Positions 1 to 8,509 of a stretch of DNA of 54,298 nucleotides are shown here, piece after piece. This DNA is from Nodosilinea sp. LEGE 06152 (GTDB lineage: Bacteria > Cyanobacteriota > Cyanobacteriia > Phormidesmidales > Phormidesmidaceae). Below the pieces are notes generated by a model. The model did no database searches and had not been told where the DNA came from. It saw nothing but the letters and a program-made list of their open reading frames with translations. The DNA lies in contig NZ_JADEWR010000009.1 in assembly GCF_015207525.1 (NCBI RefSeq), forward strand, positions 51,025 to 105,322, written 5' to 3'. The translations under genes were made by a program, and so were the position numbers. Position 1 is the first letter of the stretch; every line of letters starts with the position of its first letter.

Positions 1-370
1 CGGGGTCGGCCGCGATCGCCCCTGGGGCAAAACTTGCAACCGCTGCAGGGGGAAGGGCAGCGGCGGCCAGGTCGGGCTGAGGATGGGCTGGGGAAGAAAT
101 GGCCTCCCAGGGGTAGTCGCCACCCTGGGCCACCTCGCCAGCGGACGGGGTGGGCAAAGCGGCTGGGGTGGAGGCGCTGGCCCAATGTGCCGCAGGGGTG
201 GCGCGATCGCCAAGACTACCGGCATCAGCCTGGGCAACCGCTGGCTGCCTATCCGCTAGATTAGCGGCTGCACCGCTGGGCAGATCGGGGTGGGCATAGC
301 TTGGCATGGCTCCACAGAGCAGGCCGAAGCTCACTAGCGCCAGTTGAAGGGGGGGGTGCCGCTTAACCAA
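1..370 (-). CDS. Secreted Ala/Pro-rich protein, N-terminal part only (runs off left edge)
   Basis: An open frame runs on the minus strand from a TTG at 370 to the window edge without a stop, so only about 123 residues are visible. The first residues (MVKRHPPLQ) are basic, followed by a hydrophobic run (LALVSFGLLCGA) and a plausible signal-peptidase site after PSYA, which indicates export. The rest is low-complexity, rich in Ala, Pro, Asp and Gly, with no recognisable domain. An AGG about 9 bases upstream of the TTG could be the ribosome site; an ATG in the same frame at about 307 would remove most of the signal peptide, so the TTG is preferred. It diverges from the exported FecR-domain gene. 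The function is unknown. Confidence 0.5.
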   Translation of the reverse strand, partial: MVKRHPPLQLALVSFGLLCGAMPSYAHPDLPSGAAANLADRQPAVAQADAGSLGDRATPAAHWASASTPAALPTPSAGEVAQGGDYPWEAISSPAHPQPDLAAAALPPAAVASFAPGAIAADP

Positions 371-733
371 TGGAGTCTGCCTAGAGAAACGTGGGTTGCA
401 TTGTCACCAGAAGAATCACTGATCTGGCTGAAGATTCCTGAAACTAAAACCTATATTCACCGAATATTTAATCAATCGGGGCACAAGATTTATGAATTGG
501 AGCAAAATGCCGCTGCCCGAAACTTACCATAGAGGTCAGTATGCAATGTGCCCTATTAAACGTGTCCTCGGTGGTGCTGCCTCCCTCCAGCTATGGGCGT
601 TGCCCCTAGAGCCATACCGCCAGTGCTGGGGTATTCTACCCATACCCCTTGGCCATTTAAGGGCCAGGACATCTCGGCCGCATCTACCTCAAGGCTGTAG
701 CCCTGCTGTAATTCGTGGTCACTTTTCACCGCT
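371..733. other. Divergent intergenic region, 363 bp
   Basis: This gap separates two divergent genes for exported proteins and must hold their promoters. Open frames here overlap each other or the FecR gene and look like chance. I see no clear promoter hexamers, hairpin terminator or repeat. Confidence 0.4.
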
Positions 734-1765
734 ATGGTTTTCCGTACCGACAATTTTTTGGCAATGTTGCTGGCAACGGTCGGCAGTGTTGCGATCGCAT
801 CCCCAGCACTGGCAGAGGTACCCTGGACCTGGGCCAAATTGAGCAGTAGTACCAATCAGGTAAGCTTGCTCTCGGCTGGCGGAGTGGCTCGCCCAGCCGC
901 CGTTGCCGACTGCTTTTGTCCCGGCGAAACCCTCAGCACTAGCACCATGGCTAGGGCCGAGGCACTGTTCAACGATGGGTCACTAACCCGACTGGGCGAG
1001 CAGGCCAGCCTGCGCTTTTGGCCAGATACCCGTAATTTATACCTCAGTCGGGGCACGGCGGCGGTCTTTGTACCGCCCGGACAAGGCCGTACCACCGTTC
1101 AAACGGCCAATGCCACTGTGGGGCTCAACAGCACCGCCGTCGTGGTGCGCTACGTTCCCTCTCGGCAGCTAACGCTGGTCATGGCGCTAGCCACTGCCCC
1201 CACCGGTCCAGTGCTAGTGACCGATACCAGCACCGGGCAAGAGTTTGCGCTCTACGGCGGTCAGATGGCGTTCGTCAACGGAGCGAACCTGCAAATTGTT
1301 GAATTCGACCTGCTGGAGTTTTACCAAACCAGTGATTTGATGGCGGATCTAAAGCTAGGCGACCCCACCTACCGACCCCCTGCGGGCGAACCGCTGTCTG
1401 CCCTGCGTCCCAATTTAATGGAAGCCCTAGCGCAGCAGGCCCCATTTGTGCAGGAAGGCTCGATTTTAGACCCCGCCCTGATTTCCGATATTGCTCCCGT
1501 CTCTAGCCCCCAGGGGGTAGAGGATGGCCCACTCAACTCGCTTTCTCCGGTAGAAGAACTGCGACGCTACAACGATGCCCCGCCCGGTGTGGTCAATCCC
1601 CTCCCCGAGGCACCAGCGGCTCCGCCCACGGCTGCGCCTGCTGCCGCGCCTCCTGCCGCACCTGTGGCCCTGCCCGCTGTCACGACCACGGCTGCACCCG
1701 CTGGCCTGTCCACCGATCCTGCTGCCACCCAACCTCCGCCTGGTGACGCCTCTGTTAGTCCCTGA
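734..1765 (+). CDS. Exported FecR-domain protein
   Basis: This is a 343-residue protein with a clear signal peptide (hydrophobic run LLATVGSVAIAS and cleavage after PALA, about residue 27). Residues about 40-190 resemble FecR domains as found in cyanobacterial exported proteins: a DGSLTRLGEQASLRF stretch followed by repeated beta-type segments and TTVQTANATVGLNSTAVVVRY. Cyanobacterial proteins of this kind are usually stand-alone, with no FecI sigma factor or TonB receptor, and none is seen here. The last 80 or so residues are a Pro/Ala-rich tail, perhaps a cell-wall spanning or disordered linker. The start is the ATG directly before the signal peptide. The ligand and role are unknown. Confidence 0.75.
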   Translation: MVFRTDNFLAMLLATVGSVAIASPALAEVPWTWAKLSSSTNQVSLLSAGGVARPAAVADCFCPGETLSTSTMARAEALFNDGSLTRLGEQASLRFWPDTRNLYLSRGTAAVFVPPGQGRTTVQTANATVGLNSTAVVVRYVPSRQLTLVMALATAPTGPVLVTDTSTGQEFALYGGQMAFVNGANLQIVEFDLLEFYQTSDLMADLKLGDPTYRPPAGEPLSALRPNLMEALAQQAPFVQEGSILDPALISDIAPVSSPQGVEDGPLNSLSPVEELRRYNDAPPGVVNPLPEAPAAPPTAAPAAAPPAAPVALPAVTTTAAPAGLSTDPAATQPPPGDASVSP

Positions 1766-2092
1766 TGAGGGCAACCCTTGATTGGGGCATGGCCCTGGTC
1801 TAGCGCTAGCCACCGTGCTGCAGACAAATACGAAGCGGGAGGCACTGCCCCACCACCCGGCGTGGGGCCACCCGCGCCTGTCCCTCTGCAGCGAAAAAAC
1901 AGGAGACATTTTTTGGGCTGCCCGATGCCTGGTTGATGGCTTTGGCCAGTTCGTCTAAGACTGTTCAACGACTAACCGCAAAACTGGGGTAGTGGTCTAG
2001 CCTATAGCCACTGCCAACGGACCACTGCGAGGAATTTTCTAAACCCTGTAGCGACGACTAGAGGGCAGAAAAAGCTAAACCTTGAGGCATTG
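1766..2092. other. Intergenic region between FecR gene and exporter operon
   Basis: No gene is supported. Minus-strand frames here extend into the FecR gene as shadows of its Pro/Ala-rich tail. The stretch around 1840-1870 carries a small GC-rich palindrome (CCACCACCCGGCGTGGGG type). The promoter of the exporter operon should lie toward the right end. Confidence 0.35.
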
Positions 2093-2112
2093 ACTAAACT
2101 ACACCGTTCAGT
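2093..2112 (+). promoter_or_regulatory. Candidate repressor operator upstream of the exporter operon
   Basis: An interrupted inverted repeat, ACTAAAC-N6-GTTCAGT, lies about 30 bases before the devB-like start. The arms match at 6 of 7 positions. The size, spacing and position resemble TetR-family operators, which often control exporter operons. No TetR gene is in the window, so the regulator is an inference. Confidence 0.4.
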
Positions 2113-2142
2113 TAAATTCAAGGCAGTTATCGGCTGCTCTCT

Positions 2143-3315
2143 ATGTCTGCCCATTCGACTCAGCCTTGGAAAAAACCGGGCTTTTGGCTATTGATTACGG
2201 CTCTGCTGGTGGTGGGAGTTGGGTCTACCCTGGCCGTGCGCAACGTTTTGCAAACCCGGCAGGCCGCCCGTGAGCAGGCCGAGCTGCCGCCGCCTCGTCA
2301 AGTCAAGGTAGTCGCTTTGGGACGGATTGAGCCTGCCAGTCGCGTTATTGATGTAGCCACGGCCGAAGCCGGTCGCATCGATCGCCTGGAGGTGCAGAAG
2401 GGCGATCGCGTGGAGCAGGGCCAGGTTCTTGCCTACCTCGACACCTACGATGTACGCCGGGCCGAGCGCGACGTAGCCGCCAGTCAGCTGGCCGAGGCCC
2501 GCGCCCAGCTCGCCGCCGAAACGACCCTGGGCAACTCTCAGGTGCAGGAGGCCAGCACTCGGGTCGGGCAGATCGACGGGCCGCAGCAGGCGGCGATCGC
2601 CGCCCAGCAATCCGCCGTAGAAAGCCTTCAGGCCGAGCTGGATGTGGCCGAAATTGATTTGGCCCGGTTTCAAGAACTGAATGCATCGGGGGCGATCTCG
2701 CGCCAGGAACTCGATCGGCAGCAGGCTACCGTAAATAGCCTGCGCGCCGATCTGGGCAACGCCCAGGCGACCAAACAGCGGCTCGAGCAAGCCCGCCTCA
2801 GCGACATTAGAAACGCCCAGGCCCAGGTGGTTTCAGCTCGGGCCACCAGTACCCGCGCCGAGGTGGCCAGCCAGGTCGACTCCGCCGCCCAGAGTTTGGC
2901 CCTAGCGGAAGCTCAGCTGGCCCGTACAATTGTGCGATCGCCCCAGGCTGGGCAGGTACTCGACATCTTTGCCTACCCTGGCGAGGCCGTAGCGCCGGCC
3001 GATGGCCCCATTTTGGCCCTCGGTGACACCCGCCAAATGGTGGTAGTGGCCGAGGTCTACGAGACCGACATTGGCCTAGTGGAGCTGGGCCAGCCTGTCA
3101 CCATTACTAGCCGCAACGGCGCGTTTAGCGAAACCCTGACCGGCACCGTCAGCGAAATTGGCCTGCAAATTGCCAAAAACGACGTGCTCGACGACGACCC
3201 CGCCGCCAATGCCGATGCCCGCGTGGTGGAAGTGCGGGTAGCGGTTGACCAGAGCGAGGCGGTAGCGGCGCTCACCAACCTGCAGGTGGATGTCGCCATC
3301 GACATTGAATCCTAG
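2143..3315 (+). CDS. devB: DevB-like (HlyD family) membrane fusion subunit of an ABC exporter
   Basis: This is the periplasmic adaptor that links an inner-membrane ABC exporter to an outer-membrane TolC-type channel. It is 390 residues long. One N-terminal membrane helix lies at about residues 13-32. A lipoyl-like half motif (GDRVEQGQVLAYLD) follows at about 82-95, then a long Ala/Gln/Glu-rich coiled coil at about 100-255, the second lipoyl half with IVRSPQAGQVLD, and a beta-barrel region to the C-terminus. This order is typical of the DevB branch, known in Nostoc for heterocyst glycolipid export, although DevB-like sets also occur in non-heterocystous cyanobacteria. It opens a four-gene operon, and the stop is 9 bases before the next start. 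The cargo cannot be read from sequence. Confidence 0.85.
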   Translation: MSAHSTQPWKKPGFWLLITALLVVGVGSTLAVRNVLQTRQAAREQAELPPPRQVKVVALGRIEPASRVIDVATAEAGRIDRLEVQKGDRVEQGQVLAYLDTYDVRRAERDVAASQLAEARAQLAAETTLGNSQVQEASTRVGQIDGPQQAAIAAQQSAVESLQAELDVAEIDLARFQELNASGAISRQELDRQQATVNSLRADLGNAQATKQRLEQARLSDIRNAQAQVVSARATSTRAEVASQVDSAAQSLALAEAQLARTIVRSPQAGQVLDIFAYPGEAVAPADGPILALGDTRQMVVVAEVYETDIGLVELGQPVTITSRNGAFSETLTGTVSEIGLQIAKNDVLDDDPAANADARVVEVRVAVDQSEAVAALTNLQVDVAIDIES

Positions 3316-3324
3316 GAGGCGGCG

Positions 3325-4488
3325 ATGAAATTTCCCTCCCTGCCCCGTATTCCCCTGGCCTGGTACAACCTGCGCCATGATCGCCCCCGATTACTCGTGG
3401 CCGTGGCCGGGGTTACCTTTGCGGTGCTGCTGATGTTTATGAACCTGGGTTTTCTGGGGGCGTTGGTCAGCACCACTACCAATTTCTATGACGAGTTCAA
3501 CGGGGACATTTTTTTAATTTCCCCGCAGTCACTAGAAATTAGCTCCACCAAGGCGTTTCCTCGCGAGCGGCTGTACCAGGCAGCAGGTATCGAGGGGGTG
3601 CGGCAGACCATGCCCCTCTACGCCGAGTACGCGCTCTGGAAAAACCCCGAGACCAGCCTAAGTCGGGCGCTGTTTGTCTACGCCTTCAACCCCAGCGACC
3701 CGGTATTTCTGATGCCGGAGCTAAATACCGCCGAGGGCAGACGAGCCTTGCAGCAGCCCAATAGCGCCTTTATTGACCGGCGATCGCGGCCCGAGTTTGG
3801 CCCCCAAACCGTGGGCCTTGAGACCGAGGCCGATCGCCGCCGCATTACCATCGTCGGCCAGTACGACCTGGGGGGCGGTTTTGCCGCCGACGGCACCCTG
3901 ATCATGAGCGATCAAAACTTTCGCCGCTACTTCAACCCGCGACCGCTCGACCAGGTCAACCTGGGGCTAGTGCTGCTGGAGCCAGGGGCCGATGCCCAAC
4001 GCGTCAAAGCGGCCCTGCAGGATCAACTCCCCGCCGATGTAGAGGTTTACACCAAGCCCGAAATCATCCTCAAAGAGAGCCAGTTTTGGATTCAAACCAC
4101 ATCTATTGGCTTTATTTTCGGCCTGGGGGTGGTGGTCTCCTTTGTGGTGGGCACCGTGATTGTCTACCAGATTCTCTACACCGACATTCGCGACCACCTG
4201 CGCGAGTACGCCACTTTGAAGGCGATCGGCTACGGCGGCGGCTATCTGTTCAAAACCGTAATTCAGGAAGCCATTTTGCTGGCTCTGATGGGCTATGTAC
4301 CCGGTCTTGCCCTGGCCCTGGGGCTCTATGAACTGGCCTACAACGCCACCTCAGGCACCCTGCCTATGCAGATGACTCTGTTTCGCGTGGTGTTTGTGTT
4401 TATGCTCACCGTTTCTATGTGCGCACTCTCAGGGCTGATTTCGGTGCGCAAAGCCGTTACCGCTGACCCAGCGGAGGTATTTGCATGA
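3325..4488 (+). CDS. devC: DevC-like ABC exporter permease, first copy
   Basis: This is a membrane subunit of the MacB/FtsX-like class. The 387 residues contain an N-terminal membrane helix (about 24-46), a large extracytoplasmic domain (about 50-260) and three C-terminal helices (about 265-375), the last with the family-like ending VRKAVTADPAEVFA. An exact AGGAGG Shine-Dalgarno sequence stands just before the ATG, in the short gap after devB. Its C-terminal part (VVSFVVGTVIVYQILYTDIRDH..EYATLKAIGY) closely parallels the second permease at 4864, so the pair arose by duplication and probably forms a heterodimer. The ATGA at its stop also allows a restart, but the ORF that follows is not convincing. 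Confidence 0.85.
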   Translation: MKFPSLPRIPLAWYNLRHDRPRLLVAVAGVTFAVLLMFMNLGFLGALVSTTTNFYDEFNGDIFLISPQSLEISSTKAFPRERLYQAAGIEGVRQTMPLYAEYALWKNPETSLSRALFVYAFNPSDPVFLMPELNTAEGRRALQQPNSAFIDRRSRPEFGPQTVGLETEADRRRITIVGQYDLGGGFAADGTLIMSDQNFRRYFNPRPLDQVNLGLVLLEPGADAQRVKAALQDQLPADVEVYTKPEIILKESQFWIQTTSIGFIFGLGVVVSFVVGTVIVYQILYTDIRDHLREYATLKAIGYGGGYLFKTVIQEAILLALMGYVPGLALALGLYELAYNATSGTLPMQMTLFRVVFVFMLTVSMCALSGLISVRKAVTADPAEVFA

Positions 4489-4863
4489 CCGCTTACATCA
4501 AAAAATCTAGAGCCTGGAACTGGGATGCAGCCGGTTTGGCATGTGGCTGTCTGGCATGCAACCACTGTCTGAGGCATCGCCTTGTGCCAAAAGACCATCC
4601 ATTCACCCAGTCACTCAGAATAACTCGCATGACCCAACGTTTTCTGCCGATGCTGTTTCCCGCCGTGGATCAGCCAATCTCTGGGGTTGCTAGCCCCATG
4701 CTCTTCGATTGCCCTCGGCTGGCGGGGGCGCAGCCTCCCAGTAGGGTGAGCACTGCCCACCACCCACCCCTGCTTAATCAGCCAGCACCACCCAGCCAAC
4801 AATCCATTCGGTCCTAGAGATCAATGGTGGGCACTGCCCACCCTACCGCCACCTCACTACCCT
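4489..4863. repeat. 375-bp gap inside the exporter operon with two palindromic repeats
   Basis: The two permease genes are separated by an unexpectedly long gap. It carries GTAGGGTGAGCACTGCCCAC at 4741-4760 and the palindrome GGTGGGCACTGCCCACC at 4826-4842, followed by CTACC. These look like two copies of one palindromic repeat. A degenerate relative lies near 6855-6875, just after devA. A 110-codon frame (4485-4817) overlaps the devC stop but has an atypical, Cys/Pro-rich composition and is treated as spurious. Confidence 0.5.
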
Positions 4864-6036
4864 ATGCGCCGCACCCCCCTCGCTCTCCTCAATCTGATTC
4901 ACGATCGCAAGAAGTTCCTCACCTCTATGGCCGGGGTGGCCTTTGCAGTGCTGCTAATGTTTTTGTTCACGGGCTTCAAAAACGCCCTCTACGACAGCCA
5001 GACCCAGCTGCTCAGTCGGCTCAACGGTGACATTGTGATCATCAACCGGCTTAAAGAAAACATGTTTGTGCCGCGCGCCTTTGCCCGCCGCCGTCTGTAC
5101 CAGGCCCAGGCCTTCGACGGCGTGGAGGGAGCCTACGCCATCTATATCAGCGATGCCCGCTGGAAAAACCCCGACACGCGCAAAACCCGCCCCGTGCGAG
5201 TAATTGCCTACAACCCCTCCGACCCGGTGCTGCCCATGGCCGAGGTGCTGGCCCGGCAGCAGGAGCTGCGGCTGCCAAATACGGCCATGATCGACGAGCG
5301 ATCGCGCGCTGAGGTCGGCCCCCGCGAAACCGGGGTCATTACCGAACTCGCCGATCGCGAGATTCGCGTGGTGGGAACCTTTAGCCTGGGCACTGACTTT
5401 GCCTCGGGCAACGGCAACTTGATCATGAGCGACCAGAATTTTCTGCGCTTTTTTGCCAATCGCGGCCCCGAAGAAGAGGAGCGCAGCTTTGCCACCGCCG
5501 ACATTGGGCTACTCCGTATTACTCCCGGCACCAACATTGACACCCTGGTACAAGCGTTACGCGACGGCCTGCCCCAGGATGTGCTGGTGCTGCCCATGAA
5601 CGGACCCGAGGGCTTTATCGCCCGCGAGCGCACCTACTGGGAAGAGAACACCAACATTGGCTTTGTCTTCTCGCTGCTCACCACCATGGGCTTTGTGGTG
5701 GGCATTATCTTGGTCTACCAAATTCTCTACACCGACGTGGCCGACCACTGGTCGGAGTACGCCACCCTCAAGGCGATCGGCTACGACAACGCCTACCTGT
5801 TTGGGGTCGTAATTCAAGAAGCGGTTATTTTATCGGTGCTGGGGTTTATTCCTGGTTTACTGATCAGCGCGCTGTTCTACAACCTGGGGGCTGCCGTGAC
5901 CGGGCTGCTGTTTCAGCTGACCCTGCGGCGAGTCGTTAACATTTACATGATGACCTTTATTATGTGCCTGATTTCCGGTGCCATTGCGGTACGCAAGGTG
6001 CAGCGCACTGACCCAGCGGAGGTATTTGGGCTATGA
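4864..6036 (+). CDS. devC: DevC-like ABC exporter permease, second copy
   Basis: This 390-residue permease has the same layout as the first copy: one N-terminal helix, a large periplasmic domain and three C-terminal helices, with the shared features NPSDPV, DERSRAEVGP, LIMSDQNFLRFF, VYQILYTDVADH, ATLKAIGY and the ending DPAEVF. It differs enough across the periplasmic domain to suggest an old duplication rather than a recent one. Its stop overlaps the ATPase start by four bases (ATGA), which implies translational coupling. DevBCA sets usually encode one DevC, so a heterodimeric permease is the likely reading. Confidence 0.85.
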   Translation: MRRTPLALLNLIHDRKKFLTSMAGVAFAVLLMFLFTGFKNALYDSQTQLLSRLNGDIVIINRLKENMFVPRAFARRRLYQAQAFDGVEGAYAIYISDARWKNPDTRKTRPVRVIAYNPSDPVLPMAEVLARQQELRLPNTAMIDERSRAEVGPRETGVITELADREIRVVGTFSLGTDFASGNGNLIMSDQNFLRFFANRGPEEEERSFATADIGLLRITPGTNIDTLVQALRDGLPQDVLVLPMNGPEGFIARERTYWEENTNIGFVFSLLTTMGFVVGIILVYQILYTDVADHWSEYATLKAIGYDNAYLFGVVIQEAVILSVLGFIPGLLISALFYNLGAAVTGLLFQLTLRRVVNIYMMTFIMCLISGAIAVRKVQRTDPAEVFGL

Positions 6037-6818
6037 CTGCACCCCGTTCCAGTTCCACGACCTCTGGTCTGCCGCCTGCCGCCGAGGCGTCAATTCAGGT
6101 GCGCCACCTCAACTATTTCTTTGGCCGAGGCGACCTGCGCAAGCAGGTACTCTACGACATCAGCCTCGATCTGCACCCCGGTCAGATTGTGATCATGACC
6201 GGCCCGTCTGGCTCGGGCAAAACCACGCTGCTGACGCTAATCGGGGCGCTGCGATCGGCTACCGACGGCAGCCTGCGAGTGCTGGGGCAAGAACTGGTGG
6301 GCCTGGGCAACCGCCAGCTAGTCGAGATTCGCCGCAACATTGGCTTTATCTTTCAAGCCCACAACCTGTTTGAGTCGCTGACGGCCGCCCAAAACGTCGA
6401 AATGGCGGTGGAGCTGACCGGCAACTTTCGCGGCAAGCGCCAGCAGGCGGTCGATATTCTCAGCCAGGTGGGGCTGGCCGAGCGGGCCGACTACAAGCCA
6501 GCGGCCCTGAGCGGTGGGCAAAAGCAGCGGGTGGCGATCGCCCGCGCCCTGGTCAACCAGCCCCAGCTTATCCTCGCTGACGAACCCACCGCCGCCCTCG
6601 ACAAACAGTCGGGCCGCGACGTGGTGACGCTGATGCAGCACTTGGCCAAAGAGAAAGGCTGCACCATTCTCATGGTCACCCACGACAACCGCATTCTCGA
6701 CGTGGCCGATCGCATCATCAACCTGGTCGACGGGCGGCTAGAGTCTGACGAAAGCCCGCAGCAGTTTGCCGATTCCCACGCACCCAAATCCCTCGACCAA
6801 AAGATGTTCATCCTGTAG
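6033..6818 (+). CDS. devA: DevA-like ABC exporter ATPase
   Basis: This is the cytoplasmic ATPase that powers the exporter encoded upstream. It is 261 residues long and complete: Walker A GPSGSGKTT (about 57-65), Q-loop in FIFQAHNLF (about 106-113), signature LSGGQKQR (about 159-166), Walker B LILADEP (about 179-185) and the H-loop in VTHD (about 216). The length and motifs match the MacB/LolD/DevA branch. It is coupled to the preceding permease by a four-base overlap and is the last gene of the operon. A tail of about 25 residues after the ATPase core is unremarkable. Confidence 0.9.
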   Translation: MTAPRSSSTTSGLPPAAEASIQVRHLNYFFGRGDLRKQVLYDISLDLHPGQIVIMTGPSGSGKTTLLTLIGALRSATDGSLRVLGQELVGLGNRQLVEIRRNIGFIFQAHNLFESLTAAQNVEMAVELTGNFRGKRQQAVDILSQVGLAERADYKPAALSGGQKQRVAIARALVNQPQLILADEPTAALDKQSGRDVVTLMQHLAKEKGCTILMVTHDNRILDVADRIINLVDGRLESDESPQQFADSHAPKSLDQKMFIL

Positions 6819-6926
6819 GGGCTGGCGGAAAGCGGGTTGCTCCACCCAGAGGCAATGCTGGGCGCTGCCCACCCTGCGACCCTACCCGCCCATCTACCCT
6901 CCCACCCATCCACCCTCTCCCTCCCC

Positions 6927-7418
6927 ATGCCCATCTCCTTTGCCAGCACCGTTCAGGCGCTTACCTACACCAAAGTCGCCGACTACCTACAAACCGCTAC
7001 CCTATTTAAAGACAGCCTGCGGGCCTACTCCGATATTCCCCGGTTTGACGTGCTCTACGGCTCGACCCTAGTCGAAATTGAGGTACTGCCCTGGGAGGTG
7101 CACCCGTGGGAAAAAGCTGACCTGGCGACGGTGCGGGCCACCAGCTGCGTCACCATCGGCAGCACCATCGACGATCAGCTCATGCACTTTTTGCTCACCG
7201 AAAACCGCCGCATGCGGTTTGGGGCTTTTCACCTCGACGAGGCCAACCAGGTGCTGTTTGCCGAAAGCGTGCTCGGCGGCGAAAACATGGATTTGATGGA
7301 GCTACAGACCTGTATTCTTTCGGTGGTGACCATCGCCGATACCTACGACGACATTATTGCCCAGCGCTTTGGCGGCGATCGCGCCATTGACCGCCTGGGG
7401 CAGGCGATCGCGCCCTAG
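6927..7418 (+). CDS. YbjN / CesT-chaperone-like protein
   Basis: The mature-looking frame from the ATG at 6927 encodes 163 residues resembling the cyanobacterial YbjN-like family, whose fold is that of type III secretion chaperones. The family-like features are the mixed alpha/beta pattern with RFGAFHLDEANQVLFAESVLGG and the C-terminal helix with VTIADTYDDIIAQRFGG. Such proteins are thought to act as small cytosolic chaperones or regulators, but no partner is known here. An upstream in-frame start at 6837 would add 30 residues of Pro/His-rich sequence translated from a repeat-like CCCACC-rich stretch, so 6927 is preferred. It lies 109 bp after devA on the same strand, but there is no other sign that the two act together. 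Confidence 0.6.
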   Translation: MPISFASTVQALTYTKVADYLQTATLFKDSLRAYSDIPRFDVLYGSTLVEIEVLPWEVHPWEKADLATVRATSCVTIGSTIDDQLMHFLLTENRRMRFGAFHLDEANQVLFAESVLGGENMDLMELQTCILSVVTIADTYDDIIAQRFGGDRAIDRLGQAIAP

Positions 7419-7567
7419 GTACACTTCTTTGCGGGCGACAACAACTGCTGCCGAGCTTTAACTGCAGCACACAAGACGCTTTTGTGGAACCAACCCCAAT
7501 TTGAGTTCGCCAGAAATTTCTGCAGACGGTGTAACGACAGGTCTTAAGCTGAAGCTGCCCTGAAATC

Positions 7568-7654
7568 GGCCGTCCCCATTGACTTCGCTCAGAGAACGGC
7601 TATGGCTGTTTTTATCGTTGAGGGTGCCGCGCTAGTGGCATAGATGATTGGTAT
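7568..7654 (+). repeat. Dispersed intergenic repeat, copy A
   Basis: This copy shares GACTTCGCTCA, then CGGCTATGGCTGTTTTTATC, GAGGGTGCCGCGCTAGTGGC and ATTGGTAT with copies near 13.4, 47.9 and 52.7 kb. The 3' part can fold as a hairpin with TGCCGC-type arms inside an outer ATCGT/ACGAT-like stem (here the right outer arm is ATGAT). The left end is shortened compared with copies B and C. Confidence 0.7.
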
Positions 7655-7680
7655 AAGGCAATCCAAGCTAGTTTGTAAAG

Positions 7681-7724
7681 GTAGGGCAGGCATCTCGACC
7701 ATGCAGGCGTCTCGCCTGCCCTAC
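7681..7724. repeat. GTAGGG-type palindromic repeat
   Basis: Perfect 11-bp inverted arms (GTAGGGCAGGC and GCCTGCCCTAC) flank a 22-base loop. Similar GTAGGG...CCCTAC hairpins recur at 47716-47745 and 49808-49835. Short REP-like palindromes of this sort are common in cyanobacterial spacers; transcription termination or mRNA ending is possible but not shown. Confidence 0.6.
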
Positions 7725-8509
7725 GCATTTTCGCAATTCACACAGGATTGCTAGATGCACTATTTTTCAGCGTCAGTAAGCAAGTTTACGCCATTTTAAT
7801 AAAACAGGACAGTTGATTAAATAGAACAAGAAGCCAAGTCCAGAAAAGTTACTAGCCGTTTTTTTTGGGCATAGAATCCAAACACTCAAGTTTAACTTCG
7901 GTTTAATCACAGTTTAATTTCATAGGACAGCCGTCTACCCGTGCAGCGCACGCACTAATTTTTGTTAAGAGCTTGACCTTGTCTTCAAAGTTTTTGCTTA
8001 GAGCAGGTCTACTCGGCTTTTAACCGATTACGTGTGCCCAAGCATTGTCGATTTCGGAGTTCCTAAGCTTCAAGTGATAAAAAACCTGGGCGTTCAAAAT
8101 CATAAATATTTATATAGTCTAGCCGCATGTTGAATATCAAAAGTTTAACCAAAGGGGTATCTAAACTCAGAGTAGAGCTTTCAAATTTTCAAAGGAATAA
8201 CTTTCATGCTTGAAAAGGTTTGGCGAAATGACAAGTACAGCAAGACCAATCGGCAAACGATTAAGTAATACTAGATTCGGCTTGCAGCGCCTCAGTTCAT
8301 AACTGAGCATCTCGTAGAGGTATTACCCTGTAGCGTCTCGAGCTGTTGAAATGGGCGGTAAGACTTGCGATAGTCAACTGGCTTTTTAATAGTTGTAGGT
8401 TAAACCTAGTCTGGGCTTTGAATTGTTCGCATCAGCGAACTCCACATCTTAACTTGATTGAGTTTAGATAAAAACGGTAAAAATTCGCTGGCTGCATAAA
8501 AATCTCCGA

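Larger units (their letters stand above)
7419..8509. other. 1.1-kb non-coding region, AT-rich on its right side
   Basis: No gene is supported on either strand over about 1.1 kb. The left third carries two repeats (7568-7654 and 7681-7724). From about 7740 to 8509 the base composition turns markedly AT-rich, with many T and A runs (for example TTTAATAAAACAGG and AAATATTTATATAG), unlike the GC-rich flanks. It reads as a long leader or promoter region of the glycosyltransferase gene, or as decayed foreign DNA. Confidence 0.5.

Noticed and set aside
34..264. 76-codon plus-strand frame
   Set aside because: It is the complement of a minus-strand frame that has a clear signal peptide. Its Arg/Gly/Pro-rich composition is typical of a shadow.
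4485..4817. 110-codon frame overlapping the devC stop
   Set aside because: Composition is unlike neighbours (Cys, His, Pro rich), it contains repeat sequence, and no ribosome site or family likeness is visible.
6837..6926. Upstream start of the YbjN-like gene
   Set aside because: The extra 30 residues come from CCCACC-rich, repeat-like DNA and precede the normal start of the fold.
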